A DNA stretch of 64,000 nt, from positions 248,001-312,000 of the forward strand of contig NZ_CP009228.1 in the NCBI RefSeq assembly GCF_000755145.1, given 5' to 3'. Positions 25,572 through 34,512 of this stretch are shown here, one piece after another; positions within the stretch are counted from its first letter, which is position 1; the number at the start of each line of letters is the position of its first letter. This stretch comes from Treponema putidum (GTDB lineage Bacteria > Spirochaetota > Spirochaetia > Treponematales > Treponemataceae). A program made the position numbers and the translations under genes. Under the pieces are notes generated by a model. That model did no database searches, was not told where the DNA came from, and saw only the letters and a program-made list of their open reading frames with translations.

Positions 25572-26840
25572 GTGGAATACCGTATTTTTAAGAATAATAT
25601 TTTAAAAAAACTTGTCTTGTTCGTGTTTATTTTGCTTTTTTCTCTACTTTTTGCTCAAGAGGATGAAAAAAACGCCGAATTTCTCTTTAAATTTAAATTT
25701 ATTGACGATGATGCATATAAAATTCACTCCGTTGTAGATGAAAAGGTCTATGTAAACGGAAAATTTCATCATAAAGCCCAAATTATCAACAGAATTGAGG
25801 TAGAAGTCTCGGATATAGAAACCGGAGAAAGCGATAAAACCGCTTCGGCTCTTTTTTCGTGTATGTTTATGACCAGCGAACAAAATTCCAACAAAACATT
25901 TGACTGGTCCCGAAATTACCCAAGCGTTTTTAGGCGGGATGAAGCCGGTTTTTACACTATCGGAGATGAATATTATATGCCTGTTGTACGGAATGTGCCG
26001 ATATTTCCAAATTATCCCGTTAAACCCGGCGATACATGGACAGGAGAAGGTTTTGAAGCCCACGATTTTCGAGATGCCTTTGGGATTGAAAAGCCTTTCA
26101 CTTTTCCGTTCAAGGTTGAATATCAATACATAGGCCTTGCAGAAATAGACGGTCAAACCTACCGCCACATAACGGCAAGCTATGATTTAAACCATGCTGT
26201 CCCTCAAGAGGTTCTTAAAAATTATAAGGGAAAAATAGACGTGCCTGTAAAAATTTTAGGAAAATCGAGACAAAACCTATATTGGGATGAAGAAAGAGGC
26301 AATCTATATTGCTATAATGAAGAATTTAGCATTAAAATGCTCCTTTATTCAGGCTACACCTATGATTTTATAGGGACAGCAAGGGCTAAGGTTATTGAAG
26401 TAAAAAAGATAGATACAAGCACTGAAGAAGAAATAAAAAAGAGTGTTGAAGACCTAAATCTTGAAAATACTACTATTGAAAAAACCGATGAGGGCTTAAC
26501 AATCAGTATTGAAAATATCCAGTTTTTGCCTAATTCTGCAATTTTAAGAGAAACTGAAAAAGAAAAATTAAAAAAAATAGGCGAAATTCTTTTAAAATTT
26601 CACGATAGGGAATTTTTGATCTCCGGGCATACAGCCTTAGCCGGTACCGAAGAAGAAAGACAAAAACTCTCTGAAGAAAGGGCCGCTGCAGTAGCTAATT
26701 ATCTTATAGAGTTGGGAGTTCAAAAAAGAGAACATGTCTATACCCGAGGTTTCGGAGCCCGCAGGCCCGTTGCAGCCAACAACTCGCCTGAAAACATGGC
26801 GAAAAATAGGCGCGTCGAAATAACTATCTTGGATAAGTAA
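25572..26840 (+). CDS. OmpA-family outer-membrane/peptidoglycan-binding protein
   Basis: A 422-residue protein whose first codon is GTG. A signal peptide (LVLFVFILLFSLLFAQ) follows an unusual basic N-terminus. Residues 30-300 are a treponeme-type beta-rich domain. Residues 300-420 are an OmpA C-terminal domain: IQFLPNSAILRETEKEKLKK, then FLISGHTALAGTEEER, LSEERAAAVANYLI and the peptidoglycan-binding NMAKNRRVEI. The protein should link the outer membrane to the cell wall. Start choice is uncertain because there is no clear ribosome-binding site. Confidence 0.85.
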   Translation: MEYRIFKNNILKKLVLFVFILLFSLLFAQEDEKNAEFLFKFKFIDDDAYKIHSVVDEKVYVNGKFHHKAQIINRIEVEVSDIETGESDKTASALFSCMFMTSEQNSNKTFDWSRNYPSVFRRDEAGFYTIGDEYYMPVVRNVPIFPNYPVKPGDTWTGEGFEAHDFRDAFGIEKPFTFPFKVEYQYIGLAEIDGQTYRHITASYDLNHAVPQEVLKNYKGKIDVPVKILGKSRQNLYWDEERGNLYCYNEEFSIKMLLYSGYTYDFIGTARAKVIEVKKIDTSTEEEIKKSVEDLNLENTTIEKTDEGLTISIENIQFLPNSAILRETEKEKLKKIGEILLKFHDREFLISGHTALAGTEEERQKLSEERAAAVANYLIELGVQKREHVYTRGFGARRPVAANNSPENMAKNRRVEITILDK

Positions 26841-26882
26841 AATCTCTAAATTGAAACAAATCCGTCAAGAGATAAGCGGGTT

Positions 26883-26925
26883 CTTAGGCGATTGCAAGCC
26901 GGCGCCGCAATCTAAAGCCCCTAAG
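26883..26925 (+). terminator. GC-rich nested hairpin after the OmpA-like gene
   Basis: CTTAGG (26883-26888) pairs with CCTAAG (26920-26925), and inside it GATTGC (26890-26895) pairs with GCAATC (26907-26912). A short T-rich stretch follows on the plus strand. Confidence 0.5.
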
Positions 26926-26951
26926 CGGTTCTTTTGAAAGAAGAGAGAGAA

Positions 26952-26989
26952 GGAGAAGAAAACTTTTATCAGAAAAAGTCTTCCTCTCC
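26952..26989 (-). terminator. terminator of nifJ
   Basis: A 16-bp stem (26952-26967 with 26974-26989, two G-U pairs in RNA) with a six-base loop, followed on the minus strand by a pyrimidine-rich tail. It lies ten bases after the nifJ stop. Confidence 0.75.
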
Positions 26990-26998
26990 CCCTAATTT

Positions 26999-29900
26999 TT
27001 AGAAGGGCCTATCAGCCAAATACTTGTATTCCTGCCACTGCCTCTTAGCCTTAGCAACAGCCTTATCCAAGAGCATCTGAGCTCTTGCAGGATCGGCGTT
27101 CTTTAAGGTCTTAAAGCGGACTTCTTTGTACATAAAGTCGGCAAGATTAAAGTCGGGTTCCTTGCTGTCAAGCTGGAATGGGTTTTTGCCCTGCTCGACA
27201 AGTCTCGGATCATATCTGTACAAGGGCCATAAACCGCAAGAAACTGCTTCTTTTTGGTTTGTCATACCCTTTGTCATGTTGATACCGTGGTTGATACAAT
27301 GACTGTAAGCGATGATAATCGAAGGTCCGTCATAGCTTTCGGCTTCACGGAATGCTTTGATTACCTGACTCATATTTGCACCCATAGAAATATGAGCAAC
27401 ATAGACATAGCCGTAGCTCATAGCCATCATGCCTAAGTCTTTTTTGCTTACTTCCTTACCTGAAGCGGCAAATTTTGCAACTGCACCAATAGGTGTAGCT
27501 TTTGACATCTGTCCGCCGGTATTCGAGTAAACTTCAGTATCCATTACAAGAACATTGATGTTTTTACCTGAAGCAAGGACGTGGTCCAAACCGCCGTATC
27601 CGATATCGTATGCCCATCCGTCTCCTCCGAGGATCCAAACGGAGCGTTTGATAAAGTGGTCGGTTAAAGAATCCAACTCTTTAGCCAATTCATCCTTTGA
27701 ACCTGCTAATTCTTTTTTAAGCTCTGCAACAAAGGCTCTCTGATCTTCAATAGCTGCATCATCTTCTTGAGCGTTATTGAGAATCTTGTCGATTACGCCT
27801 GCTGCAATACCTTTTGCTTTTGCCTTAGCGGCGACTTCGCGGGCATAAACTGCAAGCTTATCGCTTGTCAATCTCATACCGTAACCGAATTCTGCTGCAT
27901 CCTCAAACAAGGAGTTAGACCAAGCCGGGCCTCTTCCGTCACATCGTTTTGCATAGGGTGTTGTGGGCAGGTTTCCTCCATAGATTGAAGAACAGCCTGT
28001 TGCGTTTGCAATAACGGCTCTGTCTCCGAAAAGCTGTGAAAGGAGCTTTACATAAGGCGTTTCACCGCAGCCTGCACATGCACCTGAGAACTCGAAAAGG
28101 GGTCTCTTCATACCGATGCCCTTGGGAACACTCAAATTAAGCTTCTTTACATCAGGGTCAGGAATATCGTTAAAGAAGAAGTTCCAGTTTGCAACTTCCT
28201 GCTTTCTGTGTTCAACAAAGTTTTCCATATTGATGGCTTTAATTTCGGGATTTTCCTTGGACTTTGCAGGACACTGCTGAACGCAAAGACCGCAGCCTGT
28301 ACAATCTTCCGATGAAACTTGAATTGTAAATTTGGCTCCTTCAAATTCCTTACCCTTATAATCGCAGGATTTAAAGCCCTGGGGTGCCTTTGCCAAAAGT
28401 GAGCCGTCATAAGCCTTCATTCGGATACAGGCATGGGGACAAACCATGACACACTGACCGCACTGAATACAGATGTCGCTCTTCCAGATCGGAATATGTT
28501 CTGCAATAGCTCTCTTTTCGTATTGAGTGGTAGCGGTCGGGAAAGTGCCGTCTTCGGGCATTTCGCTTACCTTTATATCATCACCTTTTTGGATGGCAAC
28601 CTTGCCCAAAACATTCTTTACGAATTCGGGTGCATCGCCTGCGATTGCAGGGTGCATCTTGAGCTTGCTTGTTGCTGTCTTGGGATAATCAACCTTTTCA
28701 ACTCCCTCAAGAGCCATATCTATTGTCGTAATATTCTTTTGAACGATTTCAGGGCCTTTTTTTCCGTAGGACTTTTCAATGAATTTTTTGATGAGGTCTA
28801 CAGCTTCGGCTTCAGGCAAGATTCCGAAGATTTTAAAAAAGGCAGTCTGCATAACAACGTTAATTCTGTTACCCATTCCGGCTTTTTCTGCAATCTTGAT
28901 AGCATCGATTACATAGAATTTAGCTTCTTTTTCGATAATCTGCTTTTGGACCTCGACCGGAATATTGTCCCAGATTTCGTTCTTTCCGTAAGGAGCGTTC
29001 AAAAGGAATGTCCCGCCTTTTTTAAGGCTGTGGAGCATATCATAGGTTTCAAGATAGCTGAACTTATGGCATGCAACGAAGTCCGCATTTGTTATTAAAT
29101 AAGGTTTTCGGATTGCGTGTTTTCCGAAGCGGAGGTGAGAAATCGTAAAACCGCCGGATTTTTTACTGTCATAGGCAAAGTAGGCTTGTGCCTTATTGTC
29201 CGTGGCTTCACCGATAATCTTAATAGAGTTCTTATTAGCACCTACAGTACCGTCGGAACCCAAACCGAAGAACATAGCCTGATGCATATCCTTATCTTCA
29301 AGTTTAAAGCTGGGGTCATACTTGATGCTGGTGTGTGTAACATCATCTTCGATACCTACAGAGAAGTTGGCTTTCTTTTCGCCTTCAAGGTTATCGAATA
29401 CTCCCTTAACCATTGCCGGTGTAAATTCTTTTGAACCGAGACCGTAGCGTCCTCCGATGATGACCGGATAATGAGTAAAGGGGCATTTTTTTGCAGCCTG
29501 CATTTCGCCGATAGCTGTTCTTACATCTTCGTAGAGGGGTTCGCCTAAGGAGCCGGCTTCCTTACATCTGTCGAGAACTGCAATTCCTTTTACGGTGGCG
29601 GGAATGGCTTTTACAAAATGCTCGGCACTGAATGGCCTATAAAGCCTTACTTTAAGAACGCCGTATTTTCCGCCCTTGGAGTTAAGCTCGTCTACCGTTT
29701 CTTCGACGGTATCCGCACCTGAACCCATGAGAATTATGATTTGCTCGGCATCAGCTGCACCGTGATAGTCAAATAAGTGATATTGTCTTCCTGTAAGTTT
29801 TGCATACTTATCCATTTGTTTTTGAACAATTTCGGGAGTAGCAAGGTAGTATTTATTTACGGCTTCTCGTCCTTGGAAGTAAATATCGGGGTTTTGAGCT

Positions 29901-30559
29901 GTTCCGCGGAGTTCGGGATTTTCAGGGGTCAAACCGCGTTTTCGATGAGCTCGAACAAGCTCGTCGCTTACCATTTGGCGCATAATGTCGTAAGAAACTT
30001 CTTCAATTTTTTGGATTTCGTGAGAAGTTCTAAATCCGTCAAAGAAGTGGAGGAAGGGAACTCTTGCTTCCAATGTGGCCGCATGAGAAATAATGGCAAG
30101 ATCCATAACTTCTTGAACCGAGTTGGATGCCAACATAGCCCAACCTGTTTGGCGGCAAGCCATTACGTCTTGGTGATCACCAAAGATTGAAAGAGCACTG
30201 CAAGCTACGGCACGGGCAGCAATGTGGAATACAGTGCTGGTCAACTCGCCGGCTATTTTGTACATATTCGGAATCATTAAGAGCAAGCCCTGAGATGCGG
30301 TAAATGTTGCAGAGAGAGCTCCTGTTGTCAAGGCTCCGTGTACGGCACCTGCAGCACCTCCTTCGGATTGAAGTTCAACAACATCGGGAACAGTGCCCCA
30401 AATATTTTCTCTTCCGCGGGCCGAATATTCATCAGCGACCTCACCCATCGGACTTGACGGTGTGATCGGGTAAATGGCAATTACCTCGCTTAAAGCGTGG
30501 GCAACATGACCGGCAGCAGTATTACCGTCGATCATTACAAGTTTTTTTTCTTGGCTCAT
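26999..30559 (-). CDS. nifJ: pyruvate:ferredoxin (flavodoxin) oxidoreductase
   Basis: A single-chain, 1186-residue PFOR that converts pyruvate and CoA to acetyl-CoA, CO2 and reduced ferredoxin. Domain I starts with AIYPITPSSPMGEVADEYSA (about residue 28). The ferredoxin-like domain has two 4Fe-4S motifs, CIQCGQCVMVCP (about residue 696) and CTGCGLCVQQCP (about residue 751). A further cluster is held by CAGCGETPY, and the thiamine pyrophosphate site is GDGWAYDIGYGGLDH (about residue 978). The length is standard. The reduced ferredoxin can supply electrons for anaerobic metabolism in this fermenter; coupling to glycine reductase is inference. It has an AAGGACGG ribosome-binding site and its own promoter and terminator. 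Confidence 0.97.
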   Translation of the reverse strand: MSQEKKLVMIDGNTAAGHVAHALSEVIAIYPITPSSPMGEVADEYSARGRENIWGTVPDVVELQSEGGAAGAVHGALTTGALSATFTASQGLLLMIPNMYKIAGELTSTVFHIAARAVACSALSIFGDHQDVMACRQTGWAMLASNSVQEVMDLAIISHAATLEARVPFLHFFDGFRTSHEIQKIEEVSYDIMRQMVSDELVRAHRKRGLTPENPELRGTAQNPDIYFQGREAVNKYYLATPEIVQKQMDKYAKLTGRQYHLFDYHGAADAEQIIILMGSGADTVEETVDELNSKGGKYGVLKVRLYRPFSAEHFVKAIPATVKGIAVLDRCKEAGSLGEPLYEDVRTAIGEMQAAKKCPFTHYPVIIGGRYGLGSKEFTPAMVKGVFDNLEGEKKANFSVGIEDDVTHTSIKYDPSFKLEDKDMHQAMFFGLGSDGTVGANKNSIKIIGEATDNKAQAYFAYDSKKSGGFTISHLRFGKHAIRKPYLITNADFVACHKFSYLETYDMLHSLKKGGTFLLNAPYGKNEIWDNIPVEVQKQIIEKEAKFYVIDAIKIAEKAGMGNRINVVMQTAFFKIFGILPEAEAVDLIKKFIEKSYGKKGPEIVQKNITTIDMALEGVEKVDYPKTATSKLKMHPAIAGDAPEFVKNVLGKVAIQKGDDIKVSEMPEDGTFPTATTQYEKRAIAEHIPIWKSDICIQCGQCVMVCPHACIRMKAYDGSLLAKAPQGFKSCDYKGKEFEGAKFTIQVSSEDCTGCGLCVQQCPAKSKENPEIKAINMENFVEHRKQEVANWNFFFNDIPDPDVKKLNLSVPKGIGMKRPLFEFSGACAGCGETPYVKLLSQLFGDRAVIANATGCSSIYGGNLPTTPYAKRCDGRGPAWSNSLFEDAAEFGYGMRLTSDKLAVYAREVAAKAKAKGIAAGVIDKILNNAQEDDAAIEDQRAFVAELKKELAGSKDELAKELDSLTDHFIKRSVWILGGDGWAYDIGYGGLDHVLASGKNINVLVMDTEVYSNTGGQMSKATPIGAVAKFAASGKEVSKKDLGMMAMSYGYVYVAHISMGANMSQVIKAFREAESYDGPSIIIAYSHCINHGINMTKGMTNQKEAVSCGLWPLYRYDPRLVEQGKNPFQLDSKEPDFNLADFMYKEVRFKTLKNADPARAQMLLDKAVAKAKRQWQEYKYLADRPF

Positions 30560-30668
30560 AAAAACCGTCCTTATAAAAGTATTAGGGATTATTTAAATCG
30601 GTTATATTTTTAAAGAAGTGTGTAAAAATGCATACTACAGCTATAACGGAAATAAATAAACCTAGTAG

Positions 30669-30697
30669 AGAATATCATAAAACCAATATTTTTTCAA
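30669..30697 (-). promoter_or_regulatory. candidate promoter of nifJ
   Basis: TTGAAA (30697-30692), 17-base spacer, TATTCT (30674-30669), leaving a leader of about 100 bases before the nifJ ATG. Confidence 0.6.
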
Positions 30698-30758
30698 GGT
30701 ATAAAATCAATATTTAGCCTATTACCGTTACATAAAGAAAAACGTTATTTGGCGGTTC

Positions 30759-30812
30759 AATAGGCAGTCGATTGCAGCTGCAATAGATTGCCTATTCCAG
30801 CTGCAGTCGATT
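30759..30812. repeat. nested palindrome plus direct repeat
   Basis: AATAGGCA (30759-30766) and TGCCTATT (30789-30796) form inverted arms around a perfect 14-bp palindrome ATTGCAGCTGCAAT (30771-30784). The decamer GCAGTCGATT occurs twice in direct orientation (30764-30773 and 30803-30812). It lies between divergent promoters of nifJ and the 5'-nucleotidase gene. Confidence 0.7.
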
Positions 30813-30832
30813 TTCTAAATCGTTTAAAAAAC

Positions 30833-30861
30833 TTGTAATTTTTCTTGTACTGGTGTATAAT
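30833..30861 (+). promoter_or_regulatory. promoter of the 5'-nucleotidase gene
   Basis: TTGTAA (30833-30838), 17-base spacer, TATAAT (30856-30861), with a GGAG ribosome-binding site further downstream. Confidence 0.8.
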
Positions 30862-30890
30862 TTTACTATCAAATTATTAGGAGTATGCTT

Positions 30891-32492
30891 ATGAAGAACA
30901 GCAAATTTTTTAAAGCCGTCGGCTTTGTTGTAATCGTTCTCATCCTGAGTGCCGCATTTACAGGATGTGAAACCGAATCCCATGATGTAAGCGGTCAGTA
31001 TGCGGGAATTGAGGCAAAGGCGCCTGCAAACAGGATAGATATTCTTCTTTTTAACGACTTTCACGGAAACGTTGCAGAAGATACCCGTCCCGGAAAGGGA
31101 AAGAATGCCGGTATGGCTAAGATGATAGGCTATGTCCGCACTGCCGGAATGGAAAATCCTAATACCATTGTGGTTGCAGGAGGCGATAACTATCAGGGAA
31201 CAGCCATATCCAATCTTACCTATGGAGCTCCCGTTTCGGCTATGATGAGGGCTATGGATGTAAAGGTCTGTGCCGTAGGTAACCATGAATTTGACTGGGG
31301 TTCAAACCGCATGACAAAGTGGCAAAAGGATGGAAACTTTACCTTCTTGGCTGCAAACATTGTCGAAAAGAAAACCGGAAAGCCCGTATCATGGGCAAAA
31401 CCCTATGCAATCATCAAAAAAGGAAACTACAAGATTGCCTTTATCGGTTTGGCTCACCCCGATACGGCTGTATTGACAAGCGCTGAACATGTAAGCGGTT
31501 TGGAATTTACCGATCCGGTAAAAACAGGCCAAGAATGGGTAGACTATCTATTAGCTGGAAAGGCTAAAGAAGGCAAGCCCGATGCAATTATCGCCTTAAC
31601 CCACATCGATTCATTCCAAGAAGATGGAAAAATCAGCGGAAATGCAGTTAAACTTACCGAAATTAAGGGCTTGGATGCTGTTCTTTCGGCTCACAGCCAT
31701 CGAACAGTTTCAGGAAATGTAAACGGTATTCCCATACTTCAAGCCTATTGTTACGGCAGGGCTGTAGGTAAACTCAGCATCACCTTCGGAAGCGAGAACA
31801 AGATTGCAAAGATTGAATCCGCAGTCGATGAAATCTACAAGCACAAAGATTCTCTTATCGAGGATGAAAAAGGAAAGGCTCTCTTTACAAAATATGACAC
31901 GGAGCTGAAACCTATTATGGGTGAAGTAATCGGTGTTGCCGAGGGCGAGTTTACCCATGAAAGAAGCGAAAAGGGAAGCAATACCCTTTTGGGTGCATGG
32001 GCAGCTGAAGTTCAACGCCAATTGGGAAAGGCCGATATAGCCATCCAAAACGGAGGAGGCTTACGCCGAACCCTTGCAGCAGGCAATATCACCGTAGGCG
32101 ACCTTTATGAGATTATGCCCTTTGATAATTATCTCGTTGTTTTCGATCTCCCCGGTTCCGAGATTAAAAAGGCAATCGATCACGGTATAATGAATCCTAA
32201 TATTACCGACGGTCAATTTGCAGGTTTAAGGGTAGAATATGACGGTAGAAAGCCTTTTGAGAACAGAATCACAAAGATTACGCTTATGGACGGAACGCCT
32301 CTTGATATGAATAAAAAATATAAGGTTGTTGTAAACAGCTTTATGTTTACGGGAGGAGATTCCTACGATTTTAGCAAGGCAACAAATTCTGCCGAAAGCG
32401 TATCTATAAGAGATGCTCTCATTGATGCCATTAAAAAGGCTAAAACAATTAAACCCATACCTGTCGATTATATTAAAGATATAAGCAAATAA
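30891..32492 (+). CDS. 5'-nucleotidase / UshA-family lipoprotein
   Basis: A 533-residue protein from the ATG at 30891, seven bases after GGAG; an ATG two codons earlier is too close to that site. A lipoprotein signal ends in AAFTGC (lipobox Cys about residue 24). The N-terminal metallophosphatase domain has the metal ligands in LLFNDFHGN, VVAGGDNYQG, VGNHEFDWG, ALTHID and SAHSHRTV. The C-terminal nucleotidase domain has IQNGGGLRRTLAAG (about residue 385) and FTGGDSYDF. Such enzymes hydrolyse extracellular nucleotides or cyclic nucleotides to nucleosides for uptake. It is a single gene followed by a terminator. Confidence 0.92.
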   Translation: MKNSKFFKAVGFVVIVLILSAAFTGCETESHDVSGQYAGIEAKAPANRIDILLFNDFHGNVAEDTRPGKGKNAGMAKMIGYVRTAGMENPNTIVVAGGDNYQGTAISNLTYGAPVSAMMRAMDVKVCAVGNHEFDWGSNRMTKWQKDGNFTFLAANIVEKKTGKPVSWAKPYAIIKKGNYKIAFIGLAHPDTAVLTSAEHVSGLEFTDPVKTGQEWVDYLLAGKAKEGKPDAIIALTHIDSFQEDGKISGNAVKLTEIKGLDAVLSAHSHRTVSGNVNGIPILQAYCYGRAVGKLSITFGSENKIAKIESAVDEIYKHKDSLIEDEKGKALFTKYDTELKPIMGEVIGVAEGEFTHERSEKGSNTLLGAWAAEVQRQLGKADIAIQNGGGLRRTLAAGNITVGDLYEIMPFDNYLVVFDLPGSEIKKAIDHGIMNPNITDGQFAGLRVEYDGRKPFENRITKITLMDGTPLDMNKKYKVVVNSFMFTGGDSYDFSKATNSAESVSIRDALIDAIKKAKTIKPIPVDYIKDISK

Positions 32493-32506
32493 CAGGATTC
32501 GATTAT

Positions 32507-32546
32507 AAAAAGCGGTGTAGAAAAATTTTCTCGCCGCTTTTTTATT
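32507..32546 (+). terminator. terminator of the 5'-nucleotidase gene
   Basis: AAAAAGCGG (32507-32515) pairs with CCGCTTTTT (32534-32542), followed by T residues. Confidence 0.8.
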
Positions 32547-32570
32547 AAATAAAGATGACCGGAATTAAAC

Positions 32571-33752
32571 ATGAAGCGTATTTTCCTTTTTATTGTAAGC
32601 CTCTTATTTTTTAATTTATATGCAGAAGACACAGGGCAAATTTCCTCTGAAAATTTATCTCAAGATATGGAGAAGAAGTATGATGGGTTAAGCAGTTATT
32701 ATAGTACCTATATAAATGCTCCCGAAAGTCAGGTCGTTAAAGCTAAAGTTATCGAAATCGTTTATGACGATACAAAGGAAAACCGCCCCGATATTCCTAT
32801 AGAATCGGACTTTCGGTATCAGCATTTAAAGATAAAAATTTTAACCGGAAAGCATAGAGGAGAGGTTTATACAATACGGAACACAATAGAGCTTGCGATC
32901 CCTTATAGACTTATTTTTAAGATAAACGAAAAACTCATCTTACAGCTGGATGAAGATGAAACGGGGAAGGTAAACAATTTGCGTATTTATGAGAGGGCAA
33001 GGGACTATAAAGTCTATGCTCTTATTTTTATTTTTGCAGCTGTTTTAATTTTTGTCGGTAAAAAAAACGGTTTAAAAGCTCTTATATCACTAGGGCTTAC
33101 CGTAGGTCTTATATTCGGAATTTTTCTTCCTCTCATTCTTAAAGGTTATAATCCTATTTTTTGGGCTATTATAATTTGCAGCCTTGCTTCCGTTATGACT
33201 CTTTTTATCATTTCGGGAAGGAATAACAAAACCTATACGGCAATTTTGGGAACTATAGGCGGTGTTATTATAGCAGGCCTTTTTGCCTTTGTTGCAGGAA
33301 AAATTCTAAGACTTTCAGGTTTGGGAAATGAAGATGCTCAAATGCTAGCCTTTGTTCCCCAGTACCGTAAAATAGATTATCAGGGACTCTTATTTGCAGG
33401 TATTATGATAGGCTCCCTCGGAGCCGTTATGGATGTAGCTATGTCTATTTCTTCTTCAATGTGGGAGATTGTATCTGTAAGTCCTAAGATACCGAATAAG
33501 CAGCTTATAAAATCGGGGATGAATATAGGGCGTGATATTATAGGCTCAATGTCCAATACGCTTATTTTAGCCTATGTTAGTACGTCAATTCCCGTGCTTT
33601 TACTCTTTATCATTTTTTCGCACGGGTTTACCGAAATCATAAATTTGGAAATTTTATCAGCCGAGATATTGCGTGCCGTCTCCGGAAGTATAGGTTTAAT
33701 CTGTACGATTCCCATAACCGTCAACTTAGTAAATATTTTTAGAAAGAACTAA
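32571..33752 (+). CDS. YibE/F-family membrane protein
   Basis: A 393-residue protein. Residues 1-19 are a signal peptide (RIFLFIVSLLFFNLYA); an extracytoplasmic domain of about 120 residues carries an OB-like strand pattern (LKIKILTGKHRGEVYTIRN). Eight or so hydrophobic segments follow with the family motif FAGIMIGSLGAVMDVAMSIS (about residue 274). YibE/F proteins are widespread in Gram-positive bacteria and treponemes; their role is not established. The ATG comes 26 bases after the preceding terminator, so it must have a promoter close to or inside that hairpin. Confidence 0.88.
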   Translation: MKRIFLFIVSLLFFNLYAEDTGQISSENLSQDMEKKYDGLSSYYSTYINAPESQVVKAKVIEIVYDDTKENRPDIPIESDFRYQHLKIKILTGKHRGEVYTIRNTIELAIPYRLIFKINEKLILQLDEDETGKVNNLRIYERARDYKVYALIFIFAAVLIFVGKKNGLKALISLGLTVGLIFGIFLPLILKGYNPIFWAIIICSLASVMTLFIISGRNNKTYTAILGTIGGVIIAGLFAFVAGKILRLSGLGNEDAQMLAFVPQYRKIDYQGLLFAGIMIGSLGAVMDVAMSISSSMWEIVSVSPKIPNKQLIKSGMNIGRDIIGSMSNTLILAYVSTSIPVLLLFIIFSHGFTEIINLEILSAEILRAVSGSIGLICTIPITVNLVNIFRKN

Positions 33753-33805
33753 AAAAGGTTTTTAGTCTGAGGTACGGAATCTTTTATTTTCAAAAGAAAC
33801 TAATT

Positions 33806-34468
33806 TTATCCGCAAACCAATGCCCAATTTTTAAAAAATATTTTATAGCCTCCCTTATCCCAAAGTTTTATAAGGCCGGAATATTCGTAATAACGATTTC
33901 CGTAATATTGAGGCTTGTCTTTTATTGTTTTTCGCGGATTTGATTTTGTCTTTTCTTGCAGAGAGTCGTAAAGAATAAAACCTTTTTCGTCGTAACCTAT
34001 TACCGTTACATAATGCAAAACTTTTTTTATTTTTATTAAAAGAATAATCGGCTTTCCTTCGTCGACTGTATTTTTTATCCAATTAATTTTTTCGGCATCG
34101 GAACAGCAGGATAAAATTGCTTCTTTTGTTTTTATTCCGTGTTTGTGCAATACTTGAATAAGGCCTTGCGGCATGGTTAAATTATTTTTTATCCGCCATC
34201 CTGTTTCTCTTGCTAAAAGTTCCGGATCTATTTCTTTTTTTGTTATTACATTTATCGCAGCCATTGCAGAATAGGGTGCACAGTTATTAAAAGTTTGACG
34301 GTAATAAATATCGCTCATGGCTAAGATATTTTTTTGTCTATGGTTTTCTTTTGTGTTTAATCCGATGGACGGAAAAGCTCTGCCTAGACTTGCGATTAAA
34401 ACGGCAAGCTGAATGAGTACTAAAAAGAAAAACAAAAATCTTTTTTGTATCCGCATCAAAATTTCCAT
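33806..34468 (-). CDS. C39-like cysteine peptidase, membrane anchored
   Basis: About 220 residues; I choose ATG 34468, as the frame's first possible start (34474) is a TTG. A hydrophobic segment (FLFFFLVLIQLAVLIAS) anchors or exports the protein. The catalytic triad of the peptidase C39-like fold is visible: Cys in NNCAPYSAM (about residue 63), His in LHYVTVIGYD (about residue 150) and Asp in LYDSLQ. Proteins of this type process leader peptides or act as exported proteases. No ABC exporter or peptide gene lies nearby. It is downstream of uraA, separated by about 40 bases. Confidence 0.75.
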   Translation of the reverse strand: MEILMRIQKRFLFFFLVLIQLAVLIASLGRAFPSIGLNTKENHRQKNILAMSDIYYRQTFNNCAPYSAMAAINVITKKEIDPELLARETGWRIKNNLTMPQGLIQVLHKHGIKTKEAILSCCSDAEKINWIKNTVDEGKPIILLIKIKKVLHYVTVIGYDEKGFILYDSLQEKTKSNPRKTIKDKPQYYGNRYYEYSGLIKLWDKGGYKIFFKNWALVCG

Positions 34469-34512
34469 TGCCAATAATTATCCAATATTTTTTTGAGAAT
34501 ATTGTCAGCCCT

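Noticed and set aside
28433-29098. 221-codon open frame antisense to nifJ
   Set aside because: It lies wholly inside a well-conserved PFOR gene, has no ribosome-binding site, and its product has no family-like motifs.
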